64,000 nucleotides of DNA from Amoebidium appalachense (GCA_963693365.1 CAVNZM010000009.1:8618001-8682000), one strand, 5' to 3'; positions 41,426 to 53,121 are shown, counted from the first letter of the stretch. Notes: generated by a model not told the origin, from the letters alone. A program made the numbers and translations.

Positions 41426-41790
41426 CTGTTCATTTTTTGACGCATAGTACTCCAGGGCCGTTACATTGGTTGTTCGGATTGTTGGGGCCATCTTGGCACG
41501 TTTCGTAGCTGGGCCGTCCACAGTCGTGTCTATGGGGCCTAACCACTGGTGGGCGGGGAGGGGCTTTGCCGTGTTCGTTTGCGCACTTATCCCCACACGC
41601 ACAACCTTCCTTGCAACCAGCCCCGTTCCTAGCACACGGGCACTTGGAAGAATACTTGTGTTTGGAATTTCCATTACCTCCACACAAAGCAAAATCGGGC
41701 TGCTCCTTTACTGCTGCTGGCTGGCCTCGGCCACATTGGCACCCGTTAGCCCGCTTAGGCCCACGACCTGCAGCCATTGTCCCACAGTTA
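41426..41790 (-). CDS. CXC (tesmin-like) cysteine-rich exon
   Basis: ATG at 41777 (MAAGRGPKRANGCQCGRGQP). The Cys pattern includes CQCGRG, then KCPCARNGAGCKEGCACGDKC, the spacing of CXC/tesmin-type zinc-binding motifs. A further Cys/His region (RPHRHDCGRPSYETC) ends at a stop at about 41430. A donor-like AACAG|GTGTGTG lies at 41425, just past the stop, so a one-base shift in the A-run before it would instead connect to the downstream exon. CXC domains bind DNA or act in protein contacts. Confidence 0.65.
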
Positions 41791-41810
41791 CTTAAGACCT
41801 TTTTTTGTCG

Positions 41811-41844
<34 letters not shown>

Positions 41845-42051
41845 CGCGGCCCCCGTGCAACGCCCAACCTCACACAAAAATACACGAAACACACTCACCC
41901 ACAAACACAATCACCCACACACCCACACACCCACCCACACACACACACACACATTTACCCGTCTTTCGCGGTGACTCGCCCAGTTCAAGTACCACCCATT
42001 CACACGTATGCCCCCACCCAAAGCCAACCCCCAAATGATTAGAAAACCTAC

Positions 42052-42129
42052 TTGATGCCTTGGTGGTGCTTTCGGCAGCAGAACTGAAGTTGCCCAACAG
42101 ATTTTCTGGGCATTCGTCCAAACCCCCAC
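42052..42129 (-). CDS. Small internal exon (78 bp)
   Basis: Acceptor TTTGCAG and donor ATCAA|GTAGGT on the minus strand flank an open exon encoding GLDECPENLLGNFSSAAEST. Introns on both sides are rich in simple repeats. Coding similarity in layout to the exon at 42757 suggests the same gene. Confidence 0.5.
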
Positions 42130-42617
42130 CTGCAAACAGAAGGGTGCAAGGGGTCACGCCCAAAAGGGGGGGGGGGGGGGGGGGGGGATTACTGTGCGTT
42201 GCAAGCGAAGTTCTGATACTATGATGGTTCTACAGTATACTGCTCTATAGAACCGATTCATGATGCCTTCATTACAACCCCCCTTCCCCCCACCCTTTCC
42301 CCCCCAAACACACGCATACTATACAGCCCCATGCAAAACGCATGAAACAAGCCCCTTCCTCTAATCCCCCCCCCCCCCCCCAAAAAAAAAAAAAAAAAAA
42401 AAGAAAATAACAAATGAGAGAGAACGAGAGAATCAAAATAAAAAGAGAGAGAGAGACAGAGAAAGAGAGAAATAGATAGAAGAACACCAACCACATACAC
42501 TAAACCACAAACACACGGCAAGAACACCACTGCTAACGATCCCCCCCCCCCCCCCCCCCCCCCCCCCCCTTTCTTTCTTTCTTTCTTTTCCTTTTTTTTT
42601 TTTTTTTTTTTTTTTGG

Positions 42618-42660
<43 letters not shown>

Positions 42661-42756
42661 ATAGATAACTTGAACGCCCACACACCCACACGAAAACACA
42701 CGAAGAAAAAAAAAAAAGAAAGAGAGAAAAAAAGAAAAAAGAAGAAAAAAACTTAC

Positions 42757-42828
42757 TCGATGCTGTGGTGTTGGTTTGGGCCCTCGACAAGGCTGGTGGA
42801 GCTGCTGCGCACGCATCCAAACTTGCCC
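42757..42828 (-). CDS. Small internal exon (72 bp)
   Basis: Acceptor TTTCGCAG and a strong donor GTAAGT on the minus strand. Encodes KFGCVRSSSTSLVEGPNQHH. The intron downstream holds C20+, T- and G-runs (42541-42658). Confidence 0.55.
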
Positions 42829-43161
42829 CTGCGAAACACAGCAGTGTCCGGAAAAGGGGGCACCCGGGCCATGGCCATATGGTTCAAAGTGGGGATGGGG
42901 AGGGGAGTTTGAGGAGGGGGAGGGGGGGGGGGGGGGGAGGGGGGGAGGTTACTCAGTGACCGTGCAAGACTAGGCAAACACTTAGCAGTATAGTACACAT
43001 ATATTTCTCTTCTTTCTATGAATTTTCATTACAGAAGCGAAACCACAGCCCAACAATTCAACACAACCACACATCCATGATAACTATGTACCCACAAAAC
43101 ACAGACACCCTAGAACCCCGTTGGCTGGTGTGTGTAAGAGAATGTACAAGACGTGACCAAC

Positions 43162-43756
43162 CTGTGTGGTTTTCTGCCGCTATTACAGAAGAGTAGTGGT
43201 CGTTATGCAGAATGACACGCGGCATGAAGGTAGTGGATGTTAGGTTTCCAGTGTGTGGTACCATGACGTGTAAAACATCATCATCCGGTCGAATGCTGCT
43301 GTAGACAAAAAAGGAAATACGAAGCACTTGTGATAGCGCACTGGCGAACGCATCACCGATAGCCCCAGACCACCGAGCCTCAGTTGCCGAGCGATACGAC
43401 TCCGCATCACGCAGTATGTCTACATCTTGGCCCTCAACCTGAAGGAATGGTTGGTAGTGCCCGACATTACTCAAGAGCTCATCAACCACCGCAGACCTGA
43501 GAATGGCCACAGCCTCCTCCCGTGTGGTGTGCTGAGTAATGCCCAGACGGTCCGACAAGTCCCTTTGAAGTGCTGCCTCATTTGATTGGTCTGTCAGTGA
43601 TAACACATTGCGCTCTATGTGCCGCAACACAGAATGGAAAAGACAGTTGCCGTCTGCAGGTGTGTCTTCCGCAGCGATACCCCAGACACGAATAATACGG
43701 TCACGGCATGCCATGGTCACTACCTCAGGCGGCCCTGCCCGTGCCCTGCAGTGCAA
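43162..43756 (-). CDS. OTU-type cysteine protease exon
   Basis: Minus-strand exon of about 198 codons. The catalytic Cys box reads TPADGNCLFHSVLRHI (Asp and Cys), the middle has ARWSGAIGDAFASALSQVL, and the His box is RVILHNDHYSSVI. This is the order and spacing of OTU deubiquitinase-like domains. A donor-like ACACAG|GTTGGT ends the exon at 43162. The ATG at 43711 (MACRDRIIRV) or one upstream begins it. OTU domains occur both in host deubiquitinases and in transposon or virus proteins; the neighbourhood does not decide. Together with the exons to the left it probably forms one spliced gene. Confidence 0.75.
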
Positions 43757-44075
43757 AAGCCCCCATACTTCCAGTAAATACAGTTATTTGCCCATATGTT
43801 TTCTTTCAATGCGCTATGCACTACTAATACGACGTATAGAACACACCACAACTGAAAGCCCTCCACCGGCATACAACATGCTTACCTATTTAGTCCAAAA
43901 CTATATTTTGGCGATCATTGTGCGAATGTGTGCGTGTGAAGGTGAGTGTGTGCAAATGTGCGTGTCTATGTCAACCTTTGCATTTTTTGATAGTGCACAC
44001 ATCTGTATGTGTTTTGAAGTTGGTGATAATGTAATACTTGTTGGTGACGCTTTCTGCAGAAAGGGGAAGGGTAGG
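43757..44075. other. Intergenic region upstream of OTU gene
   Basis: No gene seen. It should hold the OTU gene promoter. Its right end is the GTAGG (44071-44075) duplicated by the family-2 copia insertion. Confidence 0.4.
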
Positions 44076-45065
44076 TGTTGTTTTGTACGGGTCTAAGGGA
44101 GCAGAGTGCACAGAGGTGTCATGTAAAACACGACTAACACATTAATGAGAGGGCAATCGGAGTTGTTCACGAGACATTGAAAGATTCAAACAACAACTGA
44201 TTCTTTATTGTGCTCTCGGTTCCTTTTGTACTTGCGACTTATCACCTTATCACAACTAAAGAGGGAGAACCAATCGGTTCTATCAGAAGATAGAAAAACA
44301 CATTCCGACAGAGCATACGCATTCCAACTTCCGATTAGGTTTTATTTGTGGAAATTATTGACATAAATATTTTTTTGGGTCTATGAAAACTACTCCGGGA
44401 CGTGTGTTGCCTCTAGGGGGACATCCCCTTGGACGAAAGTGAACCTGCAATGGTTGTAAACCACGGCAAGCCCCCAGTCATCAATTTATTGATCCGTGAG
44501 GTCCATGTGCCCAAAAAACGGGGGAAGTCTTCGCCCCGTGAAAAAACAGCACGTATGTGTGGATCAATGGGGGTTGTGTGTGGGTGTAGGTGGGTGGGTG
44601 AAAAAGGAATATATAGCTGTAAGGCTGTGGATGCTAAACACAGAAGATGTGTTTGTAGCTTGCTGATCTGCTAAAAACTGTCGTGCTTATATACCTAAGC
44701 CTACCGATCTGAGCCAATCAAAAATCGATCTAGTGATATGTGAAATCTGATCCGAGCCAATCATAACTCGGTCTAGTGATCTGTGGTATCTGATGTTTTG
44801 ACTGGCTAATAGGTGCCCGTGTGCGGGCAGCCAACCGCTAACTGCTAAAACACGAAATGAAGCCTACATGGTTATGTTGGTACCGAACACCCATCCTACG
44901 TGTTTACCCAGAAAAATATTTATGTCAATAATTTCCACAAATAAAACCTCTATGAAAACTACTCCGGGACGTGTGTTGCCTCTAGGGGGACATCCCCTTG
45001 GACGAAAGTGAACCTGCAATGGTTGTAAACCACGGCACGAGAGCAGTATGCTTGCTCCAAAGGTT

Positions 45066-46127
45066 TCACTTAAGAATAGAGGCGAATACACGTGTGGTGG
45101 TGGCAGCAATGGAGGCCGGACGAAGTCGGGTATAGATCAGGAAGCAGTCGGAGGACCACCTGCCGAGTTGTTTGATCCGGGAGTCGTCGACCCCGGCCTC
45201 AGCCAGTGCTGTGGCCCCCCCGATGCGGAGGCTGTGTCCGGCAAACCGGGAGGGTGAGAGGCCTGCCCGGGAGAGGAGGGCACGGAAATCGGCAGAGAAA
45301 GCACTCTTGGTGTAGGGGATGCCACCGAGACTGAAGAGGGGGTCGTTGGGTTGACCGGACGTTGTATCCAGGAACTGCCGGAGGAGATGGGCTGGGGAGA
45401 AGTGGGTGAGGGGCAGGGCAGCTAGGGTGACGTTGACACCTCGGGCCCGTACATCCGTCTTAGAGGTTGGCAGGTGGAGGGTGGCATGGGACAAAGTACC
45501 GGTGGGGGTGTAGCTGAAGGTCACGTCCTTCCGTTTAACGTGACGGGACGGGTCGAAAGAAGTCAGGGTCTTGGAGGTAAATTCCCCTGAACGGAGGAGA
45601 CCACAGAAACCGACGATGAGGGCCGTCCATAGCCGGAGATTGGCCGAGGAGGCCTTGGTGGGGCACTGGCCATGGAGTAGGCGGAGGTGGGAGGGGAGGA
45701 GGGGTTCCCTGGTGGATGAGCGGGGTTGGATGTTGTGAGAAAGCTGCCATCGGCCCACCCCCCGTAGGAACCAGGCCAGAGACTTGTCGTGGGGGTAGGG
45801 AGCAGGGAGGCCCATGTCGAGGTGGAGCCTAGTGATGGCTGAATTGTAGCCGGTTAAGGAAGAGGCCTGTACCCCTTGTTGGGCACACCAGGCGAGAAAA
45901 AGTTGCACGGTGTGTGGGGAGGCCGGGAGGGAGGACCCGGAGGAGGATTGCAGCCGAGATGCCACACAGAAATCGATGAACACTTTTTGCACCCGGGAGT
46001 AAAAGGCCCGAGAGTCGAGGTTGAGACTCAGGGCCTGGCATTCCTGCAGGGTAGTGGTGGCTCGAAGCAGCTCGGCCGGAGCAAAGTGGGGGGCCAATCT
46101 GCCAGTGTTGCTCCGGAACGGGAGATC
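45066..46127 (-). CDS. DIRS tyrosine recombinase, apparently intact
   Basis: Open frame of more than 340 codons. The conserved part starts at LAPHFAPAELLRATTTLQECQ after a G/C-run, without an ATG. Catalytic residues: Arg in GLLRSGEFT, Lys region SKTDVRARG, His-x-x-Arg in GHSLRIGGAT, Trp in LGRWSSD and Tyr in LIYTR. It ends at 45066. It is the only recombinase copy here with both ends; it matches DIRS-A and the start seen in DIRS-C. It could act in trans on related elements if expressed. Confidence 0.82.
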   Translation of the reverse strand, partial: DLPFRSNTGRLAPHFAPAELLRATTTLQECQALSLNLDSRAFYSRVQKVFIDFCVASRLQSSSGSSLPASPHTVQLFLAWCAQQGVQASSLTGYNSAITRLHLDMGLPAPYPHDKSLAWFLRGVGRWQLSHNIQPRSSTREPLLPSHLRLLHGQCPTKASSANLRLWTALIVGFCGLLRSGEFTSKTLTSFDPSRHVKRKDVTFSYTPTGTLSHATLHLPTSKTDVRARGVNVTLAALPLTHFSPAHLLRQFLDTTSGQPNDPLFSLGGIPYTKSAFSADFRALLSRAGLSPSRFAGHSLRIGGATALAEAGVDDSRIKQLGRWSSDCFLIYTRLRPASIAATTTRVFASILK

Positions 46128-46128
46128 T

Positions 46129-46157
<29 letters not shown>

Positions 46158-46160
<3 letters not shown>

Positions 46161-46932
46161 GCCCAAGGGAAGGGATAGGAACTCGTGGACCCAGGAGGGG
46201 AAGGGGCAGGGCTCCGGTTGCAGGGAAGGTCGGAGTCGTCGGGCCCGGGGAAGTTGGTTACGAGAAATGGCATCGGCCAGATGGTTGAGGGGTCCTGGTA
46301 GGTAGGATGCCTGTAACGTAAATTGGTATTGCATTTCCATGCGGGTGATGAACCGAATAAGTTTGGCCATCACGGGGTGCCACAGTGGGGGAAGACCGGG
46401 AGTGCAGGTCAGACACAGCACCCGTGTTGTCTCATAAAATACGGACATGGTGGGTGGACCAGGAGGGGCCCAGAGGGCCACGGCGGCTGCGATGGCCAGG
46501 AGTTCGATGACGGAAGAACCGAGTTTACCCTCATGAGCATAGAGGGCTTGGGTGGAGGGGGACCAGGGCATGAAGAACCATTGGTCGAGCCAGTGGCCTC
46601 CTAGACCCACCGATCCGGCAGCATCAGTGGCCAGGGTGGTGTATGTGGGGGGTGTGATGAGGTGCACCCCATTCCATGATGTGAGGAACTGGTGCCATTC
46701 GGCTATGTCGGCCCGGGCGGCAGCAGTCAGTCGTATGTGGTGGTGGCCGGCAAGGTGTGGGTGGGTCCGGAGAAGGGCCCATAGGCGCTGGGAGAAGGCC
46801 CTCCCGGGGGGAACCAGCTGGGCACACCAGGTGAGTTTGCCGAGGAGGGACTGGAGGTCCCGAATGGTGATGGTGGGCTTTGGGTGGGAAGTGAGGTCGA
46901 GTAGGTCCGAGAGCTTGGAAGCCGGGATTCGT
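46158..46932 (-). pseudogene. DIRS reverse transcriptase C-terminus and RNase H
   Basis: Starts inside the reverse transcriptase thumb (SKLSDLLDLTSHPKP, LLGKLTWCAQLVPPG), continues in phase with RLTAAARADIAEWHQF, then RNase H LATDAAGSVGLGGHWL and GKLGSSVIELLAIAAAVALWAP. A one-base loss in a C-run near 46470 shifts the following part; the tail (QASYLPGPLNHLADAISRNQLPR) is back in frame with DIRS-C. The polymerase active site is missing. Confidence 0.8.
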
Positions 46933-47942
46933 ACGTAGGATGGGTGTTCGATACCAACATAACCATGTAGGCTTCATTTCGTGTTTTAGCAGTTAGCGGT
47001 TGGCTGCCCGCACACGGGCACCTATTAGCCAGTCAAAACATCAGATACCACAGATCACTAGACCGAGTTATGATTGGCTCGGATCAGATTTCACATATCA
47101 CTAGATCGATTTTTGATTGGCTCAGATCGGTAGGCTTAGGTATATAAGCACGACAGTTTTTAGCAGATCAGCAAGCTACAAACACATCTTCTGTGTTTAG
47201 CATCCACAGCCTTACAGCTATATATTCCTTTTTCACCCACCCACCTACACCCACACACAACCCCCATTGATCCACACATACGTGCTGTTTTTTCACGGGG
47301 CGAAGACTTCCCCCGTTTTTTGGGCACATGGACCTCACGGATCAATAAATTGATGACTGGGGGCTTGCCGTGGTTTACAACCATTGCAGGTTCACTTTCG
47401 TCCAAGGGGATGTCCCCCTAGAGGCAACACACGTCCCGGAGTAGTTTTCATAGAAACTAAAGTTTAGAAACTCTTACTTAAATAAATTAAGTAATTATAC
47501 ATCTAGTCACTATTAACTCACATATATATTTATGTTTGTCTCTATAAAGAAACTTATTTAAATACATATATTTCCTAATAGTCGACACTCTCAAAGTGAA
47601 GACACTTTGCAATAAACCGAATTCCATATATATCTATTGTCCAATCACAACACACATATATTAATAGACAGGAATGCACAACACAATCGACAGATGTACT
47701 CGCTCGCGACTATTGGCGAGCCATCCTTTTGAGAACAAAACTAAGCCATTTTGAAATAAAGGAAAGACAACGAGTGAGGCTAGCCAATCACGCTACCTCT
47801 CAGATAAACAGAGGAGAGCAAACAGAAATAAAATACAATAAGTTCTTATCAGGCAAGAGAGCCAGGTGTGGCCACAGATCTACAGATATCTGTGCCCACA
47901 GAAACAAGGGAGAGAGAGATACGGGGGGGGGGGGGGGGGGGG

Positions 47943-47980
<38 letters not shown>

Positions 47981-48072
47981 ACAAAGAAGGAAAGCAGACA
48001 CGAATACAAACAAGCTAAGACACATACATACTTCAAGGCTCTTGCTGTCATACATGGTGACGTATTCCAACA

Positions 48073-48789
48073 TCCCCACTCAAGGGGTTGAAGTTTGTGT
48101 TCTCGTGTCTGTTGATGTGACGGTAGATGAGGTCCAAACACAGGAGGGGCCGTCACACCCAAGTTTCCCCACTCGAGGATGCAAACCGAAGATCCTTGAG
48201 GTGGGAAGGAGAGAATCAAAACTGAAGAGGCACACAACGACGGTTGCCTCTGAAGACTCGGAACAATAAATCATGGTGGTTATCGTCGATATATATATAT
48301 AGAGGAAACACTAGTGTATGTGTGACGTGTTGGTGGCTAATGGGTTATACTGGGGACCACCCAGGTAAGCACAAGGCATGAACATCTTGTGGACTGATTT
48401 ATAGACTGGTTGTCAACCAGTTAAGACACGGGGAAGGTGCATCCCGTGGACTAGGTTTAGACTGGCAGTCAACCAGCACGTCATGGCTATAGATAATTAT
48501 TTATACTGGGACGCCATCCCAGTTCGACATATATATAAAGTCGAATATAGAAGAAAACCAATATATATGGTGGGATATGAATATAAATAAACGACGGATG
48601 GTGGAGAATAATCCCCACTGAAGATGCACACACATGACGATGTAAGACAGAGTCCCCACTGATGAAGAGAAACGATGAGGAGTAGTAGACTTTCGTTGGG
48701 AGGCATCTTGAGCACCGTAGGTGTGTCAACTGCTGTCCAGGGCCCCAACCTACTCATAAACCACTCGATGATGAACACCAGTGCACGGG
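48073..48789 (-). other. 3' non-coding region of family-2 copia
   Basis: No gene. Homologous in parts to the 3' region of copia copy 2 (the stretch around CAGAGGCAACCGTCGTTGTG). Contains short hairpins: ACTGGTT...AACCAGT near 48407 and ACTGGGA...TCCCAGT near 48514. Confidence 0.6.
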
Positions 48790-49740
48790 TCAGTCACGGA
48801 GACGGAGGTTGGCACGGTGTGTGTCGTGGGCCGGACCAGCCAGAGGCTTGGTGAAGATGTCGGCCAGGTTCTTCTTGGTGTCGATGTAGTTGACGACTAC
48901 ATCAAGGCTGGGTCGGGAGATGCTCACCATAGCCGTGGCTGGCCGGGAGGAGAGACGGGAGGAACGACGGGGGACGGGACGGAGGGGCTCAGGGGCCGGG
49001 GGGGTGTCTGGGACAGACACTCGGGGTTCGGGGATGGGAGCCTGGAAGGCGGGGATGGGTGCCGTGTTGAGGGGGGAGTCGGATGACACGGGGCTGGACG
49101 GGGCCGAGTGGAACTCCGGAGACCCAGGACGAACCGGGGTTAGATGACCAGGTACGTGGTCATTGACGGCAGGGGCCGGCTGTAGCAGGGGTTGCTGGCC
49201 GGTGGGGGGGTGGGTGGGTGGACCCACGGGGGCAGGCACACCGTGACGACGGGGGGGAACGACGGAGAATCACTGACGGAATCTCATCGTCATCGGAGTG
49301 AGGATCCAGGGACGGCAGTGATGGATCGATTGAGGTCGGCTGATTGGTGGCCGGCACAGAAATCTGATTGGATGCCGTGGTGAATTGTGATTCGTCGAAG
49401 ACAGGGGCTTCGGAAACGGGGGCAGGCAGCACGGTAGGCTGGCTAGAAACGTGGATGGGAACGGCCGGACCTGGCAGCACGTGTTTCTTGCCGGGGTCGG
49501 GGGGTAACGGGTGGGAAACAGCTGCAGGGGTAACTGGGGCCCGTGCAGGGTTTGGGGGAGCTGAGAGCTCGACGAGGCTGGCCACGTGATCGGAGGAAAC
49601 TGCTGCCGGAATGCGGGGCAGATCAATGGAATGTGAGGGGTCCGGCGACAGTGACGGCACGGTGGTGGGAACAGGGTTGGAAATCCTGGAAGGGAGCATG
49701 TTGGACGACATGGTAAACGGTTCTGGCAGGGACTCGGGGC
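48790..49740 (-). pseudogene. Remnant of copia integrase-RT linker and RNase H end
   Basis: One frame (49740 down) contains FDESQFTTASNQISVP and a Pro-rich linker equal to that after the family-1 integrase. Another (49239-48790) continues the linker (PVRPGSPEFHSAPSSPV), then jumps from ATAMVSISRPSL straight into VVVNYIDTKKNLADIFTKPLAG, the last residues of RNase H. Reverse transcriptase and nearly all RNase H (about 1.4 kb) are deleted. Family identity with copy 1 is moderate, so this is a sister family. Confidence 0.8.
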
Positions 49741-50484
49741 CGGGACTCCTATGGAGTAGGAAAGCACAAAGTGCTTGGACTGTGTTGAACACGGGAGACT
49801 GGAAAGAAGTACCGAATTTGGGTACTTCAGATGGACTTGAGGGAGGATAGTCAAGTCGGATCGAGACGGGGTGTCAAATGATCGTCGATCGGAATGGAGC
49901 CGGGGTTTGAAATTTGACGAGTGATTGGGATTTCGATGTTATGGAATGGGAGCCTCCGGGGCAGACAGGGCGGCGCGGTGGAGACCACGTCGGGACAGGG
50001 GGACACGTCATGAAGTGTCAAAGAAGAACTTGGAGCGCGACGGCAGAACCAAGGTTTGACGTGACGGAGAGGAACCAGGACGGAACTGGAAGGAGGGCAA
50101 GCTCAAACTTGCAAGGATGGCACGATTGTCAAGGCATGACAGAAGCTCTTGTCAAGATGAGTCAGATCTTGTCAAGGGGAGTGACGGAGGACCGGTTACG
50201 GCCGGTCGCGGGAGGAGCCGAGAGGCTAGATGACGGCGGGAAGTGCCAGAGACGGAATGTGCAGAAAAGCACAGACGGGTTTAGGGGACGCCAGGGAGAG
50301 ATGTACACGGCCTCAGAACCTAGAGGAAGGGGGGCGGCGTCAATTCACGGAATAGGCACTCAACGTTAACACGCAAGTGACCATTAGATGAGGTGCATGA
50401 GGAGCTGACCACAGCTATGATGTGTACCAGGAATTTAACGATTGCTAGTGTGTTGCGAGAGGGTGCGAAAATGGGCCTTTAACC
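49741..50484. other. Family-2 copia leader region, non-coding remnant
   Basis: The stretch holds no supported gene on either strand; a plus-strand open frame (49914-50369) has no recognisable domain. On the minus strand it is the leader between the right LTR and the linker, ending next to GGTTAAAGGCCC. Confidence 0.5.
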
Positions 50485-51233
50485 TGTTGTTTTGTATGGG
50501 TCTAAGGGAGCAGAGTGCACAGAGGTGTCATGTAAAACACGACTAACACATAAATGAGAGGGCAATCGGAGTTGTTCACGAGACATTGAAAGATTCAAAC
50601 AACAACTGATTCTTTATTGTGCTCTCGGTTCCTTTTGTACTTGCGACTTATCACCTTATCACAACTAAAGAGGGAGAACCAATCGGTTCTATCAGAAGAT
50701 AGAAAAACACATTCCGACAGAGCATACGCATTCCAACTTCCGATTAAACTAAAGTTTAGAAACTCTTACTTAAATAAATTAAGTAATTATACATCTAGTC
50801 ACTATTAACTCACATATATATTTATGTTTGTCTCTATAAAGAAACTTATTTAAATACATATATTTCCTAATAGTCGACACTCTCAAAGTGAAGACACTTT
50901 GCAATAAACCGAATTCCATATTCTATTGTCCAATCACAACACACATATATTAATAGACAGGAATGCACAACACAATCTACAGATATACTCGCTCGCGACT
51001 ATTGGCGAGCCATCCTTTTGAGAACAAAACTAAGCCATTTTGAAATAAAGGAAAGACAACGAGTGAGGCTAGCCAATCACGCTACCTCTCAGATAAACAG
51101 AGGAGAGCAAACAGAAATAAAATACAATAAGTTCTTATCAGGCAAGAGAGCCAGGTGTGCACAGATCTACAGATATCTGTGCCCACAGAAACAAGGGAGA
51201 GAGAGATACGGGGGGGGGGGGGGGGGGGGGGGA

Positions 51234-51281
<48 letters not shown>

Positions 51282-51373
51282 ACAAAGAAGGAAAGCAGAC
51301 ACGAATACAAACAAGCTAAGACACATACATACTTCAAGGCTCTTGCTGTCATACATGGTGACGTATTCCAACA
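50485..51373 (-). repeat. Family-2 copia LTR, 5' copy (889 bp)
   Basis: Plus strand begins TGTTGTTTTGTATGGG and ends CGTATTCCAACA. Contains a 23-base G-run followed by (GA)n at about 51210-51280. Followed by GTAGG. Confidence 0.9.
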
Positions 51374-51380
51374 GTAGGTG

Positions 51381-51411
<31 letters not shown>

Positions 51412-51415
<4 letters not shown>

Positions 51416-52163
51416 GTTTTGTACGGGTCTAAGGGAGCAGAGTGCACAGAGGTGTCATGTAAAACACGACTAACACATTAATGTGAGGGCAATCGGAGTT
51501 GTTCACGAGACATTGAAAGATTTCAAACAACAACTGATTCTTTATTGTGCTCTCGGTTCCTTTTGTACTTGCGACTTATCACCTTATCACAACTAAAGAG
51601 GGAGAACCAATCGGTTCTATCAGAAGATAGAAAAACACATTCCGACAGAGCATACGCATTCCAACTTCCGATTAAACTAAAGTTTAGAAACTCTTACTTA
51701 AATAAATTAAGTAATTATACATCTAGTCACTATTAACTCACATATATATTTATGTTTGTCTCTATAAAGAAACTTATTTAAATACATATATTTCCTAATA
51801 GTCGACACTCTCAAAGTGAAGACACTTTGCAATAAACCGAATTCCATATATATCTATTGTCCAATCACAACACACATATATTAATAGACAGGAATGCACA
51901 ACACAATCTACAGATGTACTCGCTCGCGACTATTGGCGAGCCATCCTTTTGAGAACAAAACTAAGCCATTTTGAAATAAAGGAAAGACAACGAGTGAGGC
52001 TAGCCAATCACGCTACCTCTCAGATAAACAGAGGAGAGCAAACAGAAATAAAATACAATAAGTTCTTATCAGGCAAGAGAGCCAGGTGTGCACAGATCTA
52101 CAGATATCTGTGCCCACAGAAACAAGGGAGAGAGAGATAGCGGGGGGGGGGGGGGGGGGGGGG

Positions 52164-52205
<42 letters not shown>

Positions 52206-52297
52206 ACAAAGAAGGAAAGCAGACACGAATACAAACAAGCTAAGACACATACATACTTCAAGGCTCTTGCTGTCATACATGGTGACGTATTCCAACA
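51412..52297 (-). repeat. Tandem family-2 LTR number 3 (886 bp)
   Basis: Same ends as the preceding LTR; preceded by GTAGGTGAG(GT)n and followed by GTAGG. G-run of 25 with (GA)n at 52142-52204. Confidence 0.9.
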
Positions 52298-52301
52298 GTA
52301 G

Positions 52302-52336
<35 letters not shown>

Positions 52337-52340
<4 letters not shown>

Positions 52341-53085
52341 GTTTTGTACGGGTCTAAGGGAGCAGAGTGCACAGAGGTGTCATGTAAAACACGACTAACA
52401 CATTAATGAGAGGGCAATCGGAGTTGTTCACGAGACATTGAAAGATTTCAAACAACAACTGATTCTTTATTGTGCTCTCGGTTCCTTTTGTACTTGCGAC
52501 TTATCACCTTATCACAACTAAAGAGGGAGAACCAATCGGTTCTATCAGAAGATAGAAAAACACATTCCGACAGAGCATACGCATTCCAACTTCCGATTAA
52601 ACTAAAGTTTAGAAACTCTTACTTAAATAAATTAAGTAATTATACATCTAGTCACTATTAACTCACATATATATTTATGTTTGTCTCTATAAAGAAACTT
52701 ATTTAAATACATATATTTCCTAATAGTCGACACTCTCAAAGTGAAGACACTTTGCAATAAACCGAATTCCATATATATCTATTGTCCAATCACAACACAC
52801 ATATATTAATAGACAGGAATGCACAACACGATCTACAGATGTACTCGCTCGCGACTATTGGCGAGCCATCCTTTTGAGAACAAAACTAAGCCATTTTGAA
52901 ATAAAGGAAAGACAACGAGTGAGGCTAGCCAATCACGCTACCTCTCAGATAAACAGAGGAGAGCAAACAGAAATAAAATACAATAAGTTCTTATCAGGCA
53001 AGAGAGCCAGGTGTGCACAGATCTACAGATATCTGTGCCCACAGAAACAAGGGAGAGAGAGATACGGGGGGGGGGGGGGGGGGGG

Positions 53086-53121
<36 letters not shown>

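Larger units (their letters stand above)
44337..47453 (-). mobile_element. DIRS-like element copy B with inverted terminal repeats, internally deleted
   Basis: Inverted repeats of about 520 bp (44381-44902 and 46933-47453), both carrying the promoter region with GATTGGCT and TATATAAG in opposite directions. Next to the left repeat, 44903-45036 repeats the outer end sequence again, like the internal complementary region of DIRS elements. Inside on the minus strand are the last part of reverse transcriptase, RNase H and recombinase; gag and the polymerase core are missing. The target reads CGATT|AAACTAAAG in other LTR copies, so there is no target duplication. Confidence 0.85.
44076..51373 (-). 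mobile_element. Ty1/copia element, family 2, deletion derivative with DIRS-B in one LTR
   Basis: Left LTR (44076-44336 plus 47454-48072) and right LTR (50485-51373) share TG...CA ends and sequence; GTAGG flanks the pair (44071-44075 and 51374-51378). Orientation is minus: the polypurine tract GAGTGGGGA adjoins the left LTR and GGTTAAAGGCCC, like the family-1 post-LTR motif, follows the right LTR. The inside is only 2.4 kb and lacks gag, protease, integrase core and reverse transcriptase. The DIRS-B element (44337-47453) sits within the left LTR. Confidence 0.88.

Noticed and set aside
44429-44674. 81-codon frame MDESEPAMVVNHGKPPV in DIRS ends (also 47160-47405 and 59789-60058)
   Set aside because: It lies in the terminal repeat, its C-terminus differs between copies, and it begins inside a non-coding end; shared because the repeat is shared.
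47729-48091. Repeated open frames such as MRTKLSHFEIKERQRV in each family-2 LTR
   Set aside because: They recur only because the LTR is repeated, run into the G-run and (GA)n tract, and have no domain; LTR sequence is not expected to code.
48400-48540. Hairpins ACTGGTT...AACCAGT and ACTGGGA...TCCCAGT as a structured RNA gene
   Set aside because: They are short and lie in the 3' non-coding part of a dead retroelement; no known RNA fold was recognised.
49914-50369. 151-codon plus-strand open frame in the family-2 copia leader
   Set aside because: Opposite to the element and without any recognisable motif; GC-rich chance frame.
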